A DNA stretch of 39,645 nt from Paludibacteraceae bacterium (GTDB lineage: Bacteria > Bacteroidota > Bacteroidia > Bacteroidales > Paludibacteraceae): assembly GCA_017551025.1 (NCBI GenBank), contig JAFZNG010000033.1, positions 1 through 39,645 of the forward strand, given 5' to 3'. The notes beneath the pieces were generated by a model. It worked only from the letters and a program-made list of their open reading frames with translations, had not been told where the DNA came from and made no database searches. Within the stretch, counting starts at the first letter, position 1. Every line of letters starts with the position of its first letter. Below, in pieces: positions 7,186 through 16,021 of this stretch. Both the position numbers and the translations under genes were made by a program.

Positions 7186-10100
7186 TCTACTTTAATATAT
7201 TTCGCATATTTATCGACTAATTCGTCTTCTCCGGCGCGGTTCCACTCCTGCAGGATCACCTGGAGGATATACTCCTGGGTGCGCAGGACCTGGTCGACCG
7301 AAGCACGCTGACGACGGTTGAGCGAATTACCCCAGGTGAGGTACTCTACGGCATTGTCCGCCATCTTGGTGAACATCGCGTTGGCTTTCTCTTTCTCGCC
7401 TATGATCGCATAGAGCGAAGCCATGTAAGCCGAGGAGTGGTCGTAGGGGATATTATACTCCGGCAGCACTTGTTCGCAGTAGTCGAGCACTTGCTTGGCC
7501 GAGTCGTTGCGGTGCTGCTGGACGAGTTCTTCCGCCAACTGGCAGAACATCGAACGGTGGGTCTTACACATACGCATCAGGTTCTCGTCGATATAGATAC
7601 CCGGCTGCGCCATATTGCCGTACTCGAACTTATGCATCATATTGTCGAACATAAGGTCGGCATTGACGCGCGGACGACCGTTGTAAGAACGCTCGGGCGT
7701 AATACGATAAGCCAGACCGACGAGTTCCATGTAGGGCTCCAGGCCGAGGTAGTAGTCGCCACCCACGGTAACGCAGAAATACATCGGTCGCTTCCACTGG
7801 TTGGTAGAGAGCATCTCCATGATCATCATCTCCGAGCGCGTATAACGGCTGGCCTGGCGGAAGAAGATCGAGTCGCCGTTGGCACCCTCTACATAGAGGC
7901 GATCCGTCGGGATATAGTTCTCACCCTCGCGGTTCTTGGTGTCAGGATCGTCGGAAAGCATAAACTTGAAGGCCGTCTTGACATCCAGCGGACGACCGAG
8001 TTTATTCTCACAGCGTACCCATTCGTTCTGTCCGGGCATGAAGTCCTTGTACTCCCACGAGATAGGCAGTGCGGCCGACTCGTAGTACGGGCGCTTCATC
8101 TGGGAGATATACCAGTCGGTCTGCAGGTACGAGAGGTTGCAGACGCGCAGGTTGGTACCTACGCCCTCTACCTCCTGGTTGTACCAGAGCGGGAAGGTAT
8201 CGTTGTCGCCGTTGGAGAACAGGATCGCCTGGTCCTCGCACGACTTGAGGTAGTTAGCACCGAAGTCGCGACACGAGAAACGTCCCGAACGGTCGTGGTC
8301 ATCCCAGTTCTGGGAAGCCATCTGTGCCGGTACAAGCAGGGCAGCACACGTGATGAGCAGGGCTACAGCCGCCTGGGCGTAGCGGTTCTTCATGAGGCGC
8401 TCCATCCAGTCGTAGACAGCCATCACGGCCAGTCCGATCCAGATACAGAAAGCATAGAACGAACCTACATACGCATAGTCACGTTCACGCGGCTGGTAAG
8501 GCGTCTGGTTCAGATAAACCACGATAGCCAGACCCGTCAACAGGAAGAGCAGCATCGTAATAGAGAACGACTGCCATCCCTCTTTCTTCTCCTTGCCGTT
8601 TTGCATGATGCGCTTACCGCACTGCCATACCATACCGATGATACCCAGTAGCAGCGGCAGCATATAATAGACGTTATGTCCCTTGTTCTCACGCAGTTCG
8701 GTCGGCAGTTTGGACTGATCACCGAGCATCAGGTTGTCGATAAACGGAATACCCGAGATCCAGTTGCCCTTGCTCACATCACCGTAGGACTGCAGATCGT
8801 TCTGACGACCGGCGAAGTTCCACATGAAGTAGCGCCAGTACATGAAGTTGACCTGGTAGCTGAAGAAGAAGCGCATATTCTCGGCAAAGGTCGGGCAGTA
8901 GCGCGTCTCGTGGCGTCCGCAGTACTCATAGCGTACGCGTTTGCCGTGGATATTCGCCCACTCCTTATAGGCCTCGATATGGTTGCTATTGGGCGACCAC
9001 ATACGCGGGAACGGCATCTTAAACTGCGGCATGTACTCGTAGGTCTCCTTATAACCGGTACGCACATAGCTATCGGGCTCACCGTCCACGTGCGGAGCGG
9101 GTGCATACTGGGCATCGCCACGCTTGGTGACGGGTTCGCAGATATTACCCTTGACCTCCAATAGCACAGGTGCGTTGTAGGTCTGACCGTACAGCAGCGG
9201 CGTATCGCCATACTGCTCACGATTCAGATAATACTTGAGCGAGAAGACATTATCCGGCGAGTTCTGGTCCATAGGCGTATCGGCATTCGAACGGATGACC
9301 AGCACCGCATAACTCGAATAACCTACCAGCACCATAGCGATCATGAGCGTCAGGGTATTGAGCCAACGGGCATCGATCCAGTCCTTGCGCGACAGCAGTA
9401 CAGCCACCAGGATAGCCGTGATGATCAGTCCCATATACCACTTAGAGAACAGGAAAGCCGTTCCCGACAACGCAAACGCTGCCGCAAACGAGATCACCTC
9501 GCGCACCTTGGACGTATCCACATACGACTCATATACCGCCCAAGCGATAGCCAGGATAGTCAGCACGATATAGATCGCCAGACCGGTATTGAACGGACAA
9601 TGCAGGGCGTTGGTGAAGAGCAACTCAAACCATCCTGCGATGGTCGGGAAGCCCGGAATAATACCGTACAGCACACCTGCCAGCAGGGCTACCGAAGCGA
9701 TGAATGCCTGGCATACACCGAGCCACGAGAACTCATACTTACGGAAGTAATAGACGAGCACGAGTGCCGGGATAGTCAGCAAGTTCAGCAGGTGGACACC
9801 GATACTGAGGCCCATGAGATAAGCGATGAGTATCAGCCACTTATCCGAACCCGCCTCATCGGCTTTCTCGTCCCACTTCAGGATCAGCCATACCACCACC
9901 GCCGTAAAGAACGACGACGAGGCATATACCTCTCCCTCCACGGCCGAGAACCAGAAGGTATCCGAGAACGTGTAGGCCAGTGCACCAACGGCTCCTGCAC
10001 CCAACAGCGCGATACCGCGACCGATAGAATCGGGTGCAATCAGTTTACGACCGAGGGCCGTGATCGTCCAGAAAAGGAACAGGATAGTAAACGCACTCGC

Positions 10101-10352
10101 CAGTGCCGACAAGGCATTGACACATACAGCCACATGACTTGCATCGCTCGCAAAGAGCGAGAAGAAGTGACCCATCAACATAAAGAACGGTGCTCCGGGT
10201 GGATGGCCTACATCCAACTTGTGGGCACTCGCAATGAACTCACCGCAATCCCAGAACGAGGCGGTAGGTTCTACTGTGAGGAGATACGTTGCAGCTGCAA
10301 TGGCAAACACCACCCAACCTACGAGCGTATTCCAAAGTTTGAAATGCTTCAT
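7182..10352 (-). CDS. DUF2723 multi-spanning membrane protein (TMEM260-like, probable glycosyltransferase)
   Basis: The 1056-residue protein opens with a membrane segment and the family motif SFWDCGEFIASAHKLDVGHP (residues 32-51), where an acidic pair sits at the start of a periplasmic loop as in GT-C enzymes. About a dozen membrane segments fill the first half and several more lie near 560-690; the C-terminal 350 residues are soluble. DUF2723 is related to human TMEM260, an O-mannosyltransferase, so a lipid-linked sugar transferase acting at the outer face of the inner membrane is likely but unproven here. It is cotranscribed with the COG0523 GTPase and divergent from the polysaccharide cluster. 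The length is normal for Bacteroidota members. Confidence 0.8.
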   Translation of the reverse strand: MKHFKLWNTLVGWVVFAIAAATYLLTVEPTASFWDCGEFIASAHKLDVGHPPGAPFFMLMGHFFSLFASDASHVAVCVNALSALASAFTILFLFWTITALGRKLIAPDSIGRGIALLGAGAVGALAYTFSDTFWFSAVEGEVYASSSFFTAVVVWLILKWDEKADEAGSDKWLILIAYLMGLSIGVHLLNLLTIPALVLVYYFRKYEFSWLGVCQAFIASVALLAGVLYGIIPGFPTIAGWFELLFTNALHCPFNTGLAIYIVLTILAIAWAVYESYVDTSKVREVISFAAAFALSGTAFLFSKWYMGLIITAILVAVLLSRKDWIDARWLNTLTLMIAMVLVGYSSYAVLVIRSNADTPMDQNSPDNVFSLKYYLNREQYGDTPLLYGQTYNAPVLLEVKGNICEPVTKRGDAQYAPAPHVDGEPDSYVRTGYKETYEYMPQFKMPFPRMWSPNSNHIEAYKEWANIHGKRVRYEYCGRHETRYCPTFAENMRFFFSYQVNFMYWRYFMWNFAGRQNDLQSYGDVSKGNWISGIPFIDNLMLGDQSKLPTELRENKGHNVYYMLPLLLGIIGMVWQCGKRIMQNGKEKKEGWQSFSITMLLFLLTGLAIVVYLNQTPYQPRERDYAYVGSFYAFCIWIGLAVMAVYDWMERLMKNRYAQAAVALLITCAALLVPAQMASQNWDDHDRSGRFSCRDFGANYLKSCEDQAILFSNGDNDTFPLWYNQEVEGVGTNLRVCNLSYLQTDWYISQMKRPYYESAALPISWEYKDFMPGQNEWVRCENKLGRPLDVKTAFKFMLSDDPDTKNREGENYIPTDRLYVEGANGDSIFFRQASRYTRSEMMIMEMLSTNQWKRPMYFCVTVGGDYYLGLEPYMELVGLAYRITPERSYNGRPRVNADLMFDNMMHKFEYGNMAQPGIYIDENLMRMCKTHRSMFCQLAEELVQQHRNDSAKQVLDYCEQVLPEYNIPYDHSSAYMASLYAIIGEKEKANAMFTKMADNAVEYLTWGNSLNRRQRASVDQVLRTQEYILQVILQEWNRAGEDELVDKYAKYIKVE

Positions 10353-10402
10353 TTTATCGTTGTTTTATTTAGTTATAGGCACATAATACGCCAATTTCGG
10401 TG

Positions 10403-10410
10403 CAAAATTA
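10403..10410 (-). promoter_or_regulatory. Proximal promoter box of the DUF2723 gene
   Basis: TAATTTTG on the minus strand lies about 50 bases before the start codon. The distal box is not recognisable because that position is occupied by the ATTAAAAATTA repeat. Confidence 0.45.
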
Positions 10411-10420
10411 CAACAATAAA

Positions 10421-10451
10421 TTCAAAATTAAAAATTAAAAATTAAAAATTA
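10421..10451. repeat. ATTAAAAATTA tandem repeat, copy A
   Basis: Three or four units of AAAATTA lie between the divergent DUF2723 gene and polysaccharide cluster. Related units occur at 11339-11366 and 24409-24434. Confidence 0.7.
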
Positions 10452-10454
10452 TCA

Positions 10455-10473
10455 TTTTTAGGCCAAAAAGCAC
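10455..10473 (+). repeat. TTTTTAGGCCAAAAA element, copy 2
   Basis: This matches 3961-3978 apart from one inserted G. It lies 29 bases upstream of the promoter at 10503. Confidence 0.5.
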
Positions 10474-10502
10474 TATTTTTCTTGATAAATATGCACGCGC
10501 GC

Positions 10503-10533
10503 TTGCGTATATCAAAAAAATATTGTACCTTTG
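10503..10533 (+). promoter_or_regulatory. Promoter of the polysaccharide cluster
   Basis: TTG (10503-10505) and TACCTTTG (10526-10533) are separated by 20 bases. The spacer begins CGTATATCAAAAAAA, as in the tRNA-Glu and diaminopimelate dehydrogenase promoters. The first gene starts 43 bases downstream, and no other promoter of this quality was seen before 23.6 kb. Confidence 0.8.
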
Positions 10534-10576
10534 CGGGCTTTTTGTCGAATATTGAATAAAAAAAACTATACAAAAC

Positions 10577-11332
10577 ATGATTAAGGTTGGAATTATTGGA
10601 TGCGGCTTCGTGGGAGGAGCCTTGAAGAATTGGTTGGAACAAAACAACCCGGAATGTAAACTGTTTATCAGCGACCCGTACAAGGGGTACAATGATGATC
10701 TGAGCGATATCGATATCGCTTTTCTGCAGATTCACGTTCCGACAGAGGAAGACGGTACGCAAGACTTGCGACTGATGAAAGAACTGATCAAGAACCTGCC
10801 GGACGTACCGGTATTCGTACGTACGACCATCCTGCCGGGTACGAGCGAGATGCTGACCCGCGAGACCGGACATAACGTGTACTACATGCCGGAGTTCCTG
10901 ACGGAGCGCACGTTTATTGAGGATTTTAACAAGCAGACGATGGTCTTCACCGGAGCACAGGACTTGCTGACCAAGATCTTCGTGGGCAAGAAATTCACCG
11001 TTATGTCGCCGCTGGAGGCAGAACTGACCAAGTACATGCACAACGTGTTCGGTGCATATAAAGTAACCTACTTCAACGCATGCAGGGAGTACTGCGAGAA
11101 GATGGGTGCCGACTGGCGCAAAGTGCATACGGGTGTACTGCTGTCGGGTTATATCAACGATACCCATACCTACGTGCCCGGTCCAGACGGTAAGTTCGGC
11201 TACGGCGGCAAGTGCTTCCCCAAGGATGTCAATGCGTTCGCTAAAATGACCGAAGGCACCTCTCTCGGCACATTGCTTGAGCACCTCCACGAACTCAACG
11301 TCCACTTCCGTGGATTTGAAGAAAAAATTTAA
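10577..11332 (+). CDS. Short UDP-glucose/GDP-mannose dehydrogenase-like protein lacking the C-terminal domain
   Basis: The 251-residue protein has the Rossmann motif GCGFVG (residues 8-13), PEFL at 105-108 and the catalytic-Cys motif GYGGKCFPKD at 208-217 (Cys213). These are the NAD-binding and central domains of the UDP-glucose dehydrogenase family. The third, UDP-binding domain of about 130 residues is absent, and the Rossmann part is shortened. The following gene is a complete member of the same family. It could oxidise a different or smaller nucleotide sugar, form a mixed complex with the next enzyme, or be a regulatory remnant. All visible catalytic residues are intact, so decay is less likely. 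Confidence 0.75.
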   Translation: MIKVGIIGCGFVGGALKNWLEQNNPECKLFISDPYKGYNDDLSDIDIAFLQIHVPTEEDGTQDLRLMKELIKNLPDVPVFVRTTILPGTSEMLTRETGHNVYYMPEFLTERTFIEDFNKQTMVFTGAQDLLTKIFVGKKFTVMSPLEAELTKYMHNVFGAYKVTYFNACREYCEKMGADWRKVHTGVLLSGYINDTHTYVPGPDGKFGYGGKCFPKDVNAFAKMTEGTSLGTLLEHLHELNVHFRGFEEKI

Positions 11333-11338
11333 TTCGTA

Positions 11339-11366
11339 ATTTTGAATTTTTAATTTTTAATTACTA
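11339..11366. repeat. AATTTTTAATT tandem repeat between the two dehydrogenase genes
   Basis: The repeat begins a few bases after the TAA stop of the short dehydrogenase gene and fills the gap to the ugd start at 11367. Confidence 0.65.
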
Positions 11367-12626
11367 ATGAAGATTGCAGTTGCAGGAACGGGGTACGTAG
11401 GACTGAGCATCGCTACCCTACTCGCCCAGCATAACGAGGTCACGGCCGTGGACATCGTGCCTGAAAAGGTGGAGATGCTCAACCGTCGCCAGTCGCCTAT
11501 TCAGGACGAGTATATTGAAAAGTACCTAAAAGGCGAAGGGGCGAATGGCGAAAGGCTAACGCTTCATCTCACCGCCACGCTGGATGCCGAGGCGGCGTAT
11601 CGGGATGCGGAGTACGTAGTGATCGCTGCGCCTACCAATTACGACAGTCGCCGCAACTACTTCGACACCTCGGCCGTAGAGAACGTGATCGAGACCGTGC
11701 TGCGTGTCAACCCCGATGCCATCATGGTCATCAAATCGACCATTCCTGTTGGCTATACCGAGAGTGTGCGCAAGAAATACAACTGCGAGAACATCATCTT
11801 CTCGCCCGAGTTCCTGCGTGAAAGCAAGGCCCTCTATGATAACCTGTACCCAAGCCGTATCATCGTCGGTACGATCCTAGACAATACACGTATGCGGAAC
11901 GTGGCAACTACCTTTGCAAACCTACTCAAAGAAGGTGCCATCAAGCAGGATATCGAAGTGCGTATCATGGGCCTCACAGAAGCGGAAGCGGTTAAACTGT
12001 TCGCCAATACCTACCTGGCGCTGCGCGTGAGCTACTTCAACGAGTTGGACACCTACGCCGAGATGAAAGGCCTGAACACCCAGGATATCATCGACGGCGT
12101 ATGTCTCGACCCGCGTATCGGTACGCATTACAACAACCCGTCGTTCGGTTACGGCGGTTACTGTCTGCCGAAAGACACCAAGCAACTGCTCGCCAACTAC
12201 CAGGACGTACCGGAGAACCTGATTGAGGCTATCGTGGAGAGCAATCGCACCCGCAAGGACTTCATTGCGGATCGTGTACTGGCGAAAGCCGGATACTACG
12301 ACTATTACCATAAGGGTGACTTTGATGCCTCGCAGGAACACGACTGCACAATCGGCGTGTATCGCCTGACGATGAAGTCGAACAGCGACAACTTCCGCCA
12401 GTCCTCTATCCAGGGCATCATGAAGCGCGTCAAAGCCAAGGGAGCACAGGTCATCATCTACGAACCGACCCTGGAGAACGGTACCACCTTCTTCGGCAGC
12501 GAAGTAGTCAACGACCTGGAGACCTTCAAGCGTCGTAGCCAGGCGATTATCGCCAATCGCTACGACACCTCATTGGACGATGTAAAAGACAAAGTATATA
12601 CACGCGACATATTCAGACGTGACTGA
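11367..12626 (+). CDS. ugd: UDP-glucose 6-dehydrogenase
   Basis: The 419-residue protein oxidises UDP-glucose to UDP-glucuronate with two NAD+. It has GTGYVG at residues 7-12, SPEFLRES at 146-153 and the catalytic-Cys motif [10 protein letters not shown] at 261-270 (Cys266), followed by the C-terminal UDP-binding domain (about 340-415). It supplies glucuronate, or a precursor of further sugars, for the polysaccharide made by this cluster. Residues 55-63 (KGEGANGER) are encoded by a GGCGAA/GGCTAA-type micro-repeat in a surface region. The stop overlaps the GTG start of the flippase gene by eight bases. A related UDP-sugar dehydrogenase substrate is possible. Confidence 0.88.
   Translation: MKIAVAGTGYVGLSIATLLAQHNEVTAVDIVPEKVEMLNRRQSPIQDEYIEKYLKGEGANGERLTLHLTATLDAEAAYRDAEYVVIAAPTNYDSRRNYFDTSAVENVIETVLRVNPDAIMVIKSTIPVGYTESVRKKYNCENIIFSPEFLRESKALYDNLYPSRIIVGTILDNTRMRNVATTFANLLKEGAIKQDIEVRIMGLTEAEAVKLFANTYLALRVSYFNELDTYAEMKGLNTQDIIDGVCLDPRIGTHYNNPSFGYGGYCLPKDTKQLLANYQDVPENLIEAIVESNRTRKDFIADRVLAKAGYYDYYHKGDFDASQEHDCTIGVYRLTMKSNSDNFRQSSIQGIMKRVKAKGAQVIIYEPTLENGTTFFGSEVVNDLETFKRRSQAIIANRYDTSLDDVKDKVYTRDIFRRD
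11527..11566 (+). repeat. GGCGAA/GGCTAA micro-repeat inside ugd
   Basis: Units AAAGGCGAAG, GGGCGAATGG and CGAAAGGCTAAC lie in frame in ugd. The 13-mer GGCGAAAGGCTAA also occurs at the end of the flippase gene. Confidence 0.6.
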
Positions 12627-13992
12627 GAAAGTAGAACATATCGGGAAGCGGGAGATAGCCTGGAGCTATGCCGGCACGGCATTTATGATTGGTGCCGGTG
12701 TGCTGCTATTGCCGTTTATCTTGCATAAAATGCCGCAGGAGACCGTAGGTATCTGGAATATCTTCCAGACCATCACGGCCCTGGTGCTACTGCTGGATTT
12801 CGGTTTTCGTCCCACCTTTGCCCGTAATATCAGTTATATCTTCTCGGGCGTCAAGACGCTGCAAAAAGACGGCGTAGCGCATGCTACAGCCGATGCGGCC
12901 GTGGATTACGGTCTGCTACGCGGTTCGCTCATCGCCATGCGGCGTTTCTATAGATGGATGGCCCTGGCGGTGTTTGCCCTACTGGCTACCGCCGGAACGG
13001 CTTATTTCTGGTATATCCTGCAGAAATACAGCGGTGACCGTCAGGACGCTATGGTGGCTTGGCTGTTGCTGATCGCCATCAACTGCTATAACCTCTACAC
13101 CTTCTACTACGACGCCCTGCTGACCGGCAAGGGTTACGTCACGCGTACCCAGCAGATCAACATGTTCGGTCAGGCGGTATATATCGGACTGGCTATCGGC
13201 CTGATATACGCCGGATTGGGACTGACAGCCATCGTGGCTTCGCAACTGGTGTCGACGGTCATACGGCGTGTGCTGACCTATCGCGTCTTCTTCACCCCTG
13301 CACTCAAAGAACGCCTGGCTACCGCCGAAGCGCAAGAACCCAAAGCCATCTTGCAGGCCATCACACCCAATGCCATCAAGATTGGTCTCACCCAGGCGGG
13401 TGGATTCCTGGTGAATAAGTCCGCCATACTGATCGGTTCGGCTTTCCTCACCCTGGAGCAAGTGGCATGCTACGGCATTACGCTGCAGGTCATGGATATC
13501 CTGGCACGTTGTGCGACGGTATTCTACCAGTCCTACATGCCTAAGTTGGCCCAATGCCGTGCGGAGAAAGACCTCATGGGACTCCGTCGTTACTACCTGC
13601 TCTGCACCGTCAGTCTGTGGCTGGTCTATCTCGTGGGCGGTGCCCTATGGGTATGGTTAGGCGATTGGGCGTTGGGACTCATCGGTAGCCAGACTTATTT
13701 TGTACCTACGATGATGCTGCTCGTCATGCTGCTCATCAGTGCGTTGGAGCACAACCATGCACAGTCGGCAGGATTTATCATGGCGGATAACAAGATACCG
13801 TTCTTCATCCCAAGTTTGGTGAGCGGAGCGGCCACGGTGCTGTTGCTCTGGCTCTTCTTAGGTCCGTTGCAGATGGGTATCTGGGGATTGATTCTCGCAC
13901 CGGGTTTGGCACAATTGGCCTACCAGAACTGGAAGTGGCCGAGTGTAGTCATTAAGGAATTAAAAGGCGAAAGGCTAAAGGCTAATGGTTAA
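12619..13992 (+). CDS. Wzx-like polysaccharide flippase (MOP superfamily)
   Basis: The 457-residue protein is hydrophobic throughout, with about 12-14 membrane segments, and begins [25 protein letters not shown], as in polysaccharide flippases. It would move undecaprenyl-diphosphate-linked repeat units across the inner membrane. The start is GTG at 12619, overlapping ugd by eight bases. The final residues ([10 protein letters not shown]) and the TAA stop are encoded by a GGCTAA micro-repeat, so the natural end of the protein may have been changed. A polymerase-like gene in the same operon supports a Wzx/Wzy pathway. Confidence 0.85.
   Translation: MTEKVEHIGKREIAWSYAGTAFMIGAGVLLLPFILHKMPQETVGIWNIFQTITALVLLLDFGFRPTFARNISYIFSGVKTLQKDGVAHATADAAVDYGLLRGSLIAMRRFYRWMALAVFALLATAGTAYFWYILQKYSGDRQDAMVAWLLLIAINCYNLYTFYYDALLTGKGYVTRTQQINMFGQAVYIGLAIGLIYAGLGLTAIVASQLVSTVIRRVLTYRVFFTPALKERLATAEAQEPKAILQAITPNAIKIGLTQAGGFLVNKSAILIGSAFLTLEQVACYGITLQVMDILARCATVFYQSYMPKLAQCRAEKDLMGLRRYYLLCTVSLWLVYLVGGALWVWLGDWALGLIGSQTYFVPTMMLLVMLLISALEHNHAQSAGFIMADNKIPFFIPSLVSGAATVLLLWLFLGPLQMGIWGLILAPGLAQLAYQNWKWPSVVIKELKGERLKANG
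13967..13992 (+). repeat. GGCTAA micro-repeat over the stop codon of the flippase gene
   Basis: Units GGCGAAAGGCTAAAGGCTAA and then TGGTTAAAG cover the last codons and the stop. It is one of several repeats that span stop codons in this window. Confidence 0.65.
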
Positions 13993-13995
13993 AGA

Positions 13996-14808
13996 ATGAA
14001 GGAACTGGCGGTGATCATAGTGACGTATAACTCCGAGAAGGATATCTACGGATGCTTGGAGGCGCTGTTTGCGAAGAATGACTTGGGCGAAGGGCTCGAA
14101 GTCATCGTCGTGGACAACCATAGTCGCGACTTTGCGCCGATGCGAGATAAGTTGGAGCGCCAGTACGGTAACCGCATTACAATCCTTCAGAACACCCAAA
14201 ACGGCGGTTACGGTCAGGGCAACAACCTGGGAATCCGTCAGGCTACCGCACCTATCATCCTAATCATGAATCCGGACGTACGACCGGTCAGCATATCGTT
14301 CAAGGCCGTAGTAGAGGCCTACAAAAAGGATGCGCGTTTAGCCCTATGCGGTTTCCGCCAGATAGTCAATGAAGCCGGAAAGCGGGGACAGTCCTTTTCT
14401 ATGCTCAACCATTACAACGGTCTCGTACGACTCATCGGCGGCATCATCGCCAAGCGCCTGGACTGGTTCTCGGGACGACATATGTATTTCTGCGGTGCCT
14501 GTTTCTGCGTGCGGAAATCGCTATTCGAGAAAGCCGGGTTGTTCGACGAGCATATCTTCCTCTACGGTGAGGAGAACGATATCCACTACCGCATCCATCG
14601 TGCCAACCCGAACACCCACGACCGGTATATGCGCCATATGGTCTATCTCCACCCTACGGAAGACCGACCAATAACCGAAAAGGCATACCAACAGCGCATC
14701 GCATCCAACGAATACGTGATGCAGCAGCAAGGACGCCGACCTGGCACCTATATACGAAGTGAACAACAACGCCAACGCTGGGCGAAACGATTATTTGGAC
14801 ATGCTTGA
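13996..14808 (+). CDS. Family 2 glycosyltransferase (rhamnosyltransferase-like)
   Basis: The 270-residue protein has a GT-A fold: VIIVTYNSE at residues 6-14, VVDNHSRD at 38-45, the NGGYGQGNNLG segment at 69-79 and the metal-binding NPDV motif at 92-95. This arrangement resembles the WbbL/rhamnosyltransferase branch. It would add one sugar to the lipid-linked repeat unit on the cytoplasmic face. It starts three bases after the flippase stop and overlaps the next gene by eight bases. Confidence 0.85.
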   Translation: MKELAVIIVTYNSEKDIYGCLEALFAKNDLGEGLEVIVVDNHSRDFAPMRDKLERQYGNRITILQNTQNGGYGQGNNLGIRQATAPIILIMNPDVRPVSISFKAVVEAYKKDARLALCGFRQIVNEAGKRGQSFSMLNHYNGLVRLIGGIIAKRLDWFSGRHMYFCGACFCVRKSLFEKAGLFDEHIFLYGEENDIHYRIHRANPNTHDRYMRHMVYLHPTEDRPITEKAYQQRIASNEYVMQQQGRRPGTYIRSEQQRQRWAKRLFGHA

Positions 14809-16021
14809 CAGAGAACGCATAATACGCTGTTTGCAGTGGTTGCTACTACTGGCATTATTCGCTTACGACGGGTTTACCTACCTGCCGGAAGAGAGTAATT
14901 TTGCGTTGCTCAAGAGTGCGTATTATGTGCTGATCTTCATCGGTTATATCCTAATCGTCACCCTGCAAACCCGGCAAGGTCATATACCATTCCGGCGACC
15001 GGGACGTATCTCGTACGTAATACAAGCCTATATTTGGTTGTATTTCATGCGTCTGTTCTACGACTTTATGATCGTAGGCGTCCAGCAGGAAATCGTCACC
15101 AATCCCTTTGCGGCGGTATTCCTGTATGCCAATGCGGCCATCGTGCCGTTCTACGCGATGTATTTCTTCCGTTGGGACCTGATAGACCTTCGGAAACTGA
15201 ACACGACGATCCTGCTGATCTTCCTCATAATGGGTAGCGTCAGCATGTATTATATCTTCTCCGGCCGGGCACTGGAATACCTGGGTTCGGACGGACGATT
15301 CATGGGCAACGAATCGATGGATACCATTGCCTTCGGTCACCTCGGCACCAGTCTCACGCTGCTGGCCATCACGCTGTTCCACCAGTCTGGTATTCGCCTC
15401 TGGCATAAACTGCTCAGCATCGGCAGTATCCTGGTCGGACTGTTTATCACGGTAGCTGCCGGATCACGTGGCGCGATCGTGGCATTGCTGGTTTGCGGTC
15501 TGATGTATATGTACCTGCGTGGCCATCGCAAGTGGCTCTTTATCGGCATACCGGTACTGATGCTCGTCGTCTATCTTGCCCTGCCGATACTGAACGACGT
15601 GCTCATCAGCTACAACAACCACTCCATGGAGCGTCTCTACAACTCGCTCTATGACAGCAGCAGTATGCAGGGTGGTGTCACATCCAACCGTGATATCCTC
15701 TACACCCAGGGATGGCATAACTTCACCGAAAGTCCCGTCATCGGTTATTCGTTCTTTATCAAGGGCGAGTATGCACACAACTGTATCATCGAATCGTTTA
15801 TGGGGCTGGGCATCATAGGCGGCGTACTCTTCCTATGGATGATTGTGTACGCTTTGCGCGCAGCCGCTCAACTGGCGCTACGCGACAAGCGTTTCCTGTT
15901 CGTCAGTCTGCTGTTTATCCAGTACGTCTGCTACAGTCTGTTCTCACGTACGCTGAGTATGCTGCCGCTATTTTGGATTACCTTATACTTAGTCATTTAT
16001 TTCCGCGCCGCCAATGAGTAA
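14801..16021 (+). CDS. O-antigen ligase/polymerase-like membrane protein (Wzy-like)
   Basis: The start at 14801 (MLDRERIIRC) gives 406 residues and an eight-base overlap with the previous stop, the same overlap used by other gene pairs here; a GTG at 14759 would extend it by 14 residues. About ten membrane segments are seen. A large loop before SPVIGYSFFIKGEYAHNCII (near residue 310) matches the periplasmic loop and His of the Wzy_C/O-antigen ligase family. It probably polymerises repeat units at the outer face of the inner membrane; ligase activity is an alternative. Confidence 0.8.
   Translation: MLDRERIIRCLQWLLLLALFAYDGFTYLPEESNFALLKSAYYVLIFIGYILIVTLQTRQGHIPFRRPGRISYVIQAYIWLYFMRLFYDFMIVGVQQEIVTNPFAAVFLYANAAIVPFYAMYFFRWDLIDLRKLNTTILLIFLIMGSVSMYYIFSGRALEYLGSDGRFMGNESMDTIAFGHLGTSLTLLAITLFHQSGIRLWHKLLSIGSILVGLFITVAAGSRGAIVALLVCGLMYMYLRGHRKWLFIGIPVLMLVVYLALPILNDVLISYNNHSMERLYNSLYDSSSMQGGVTSNRDILYTQGWHNFTESPVIGYSFFIKGEYAHNCIIESFMGLGIIGGVLFLWMIVYALRAAAQLALRDKRFLFVSLLFIQYVCYSLFSRTLSMLPLFWITLYLVIYFRAANE

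Noticed and set aside
7437-8651. Rightward open frame (404 codons) opposite the DUF2723 gene
   Set aside because: The opposite strand encodes a well-conserved membrane protein; this frame shows no domain and no start context.
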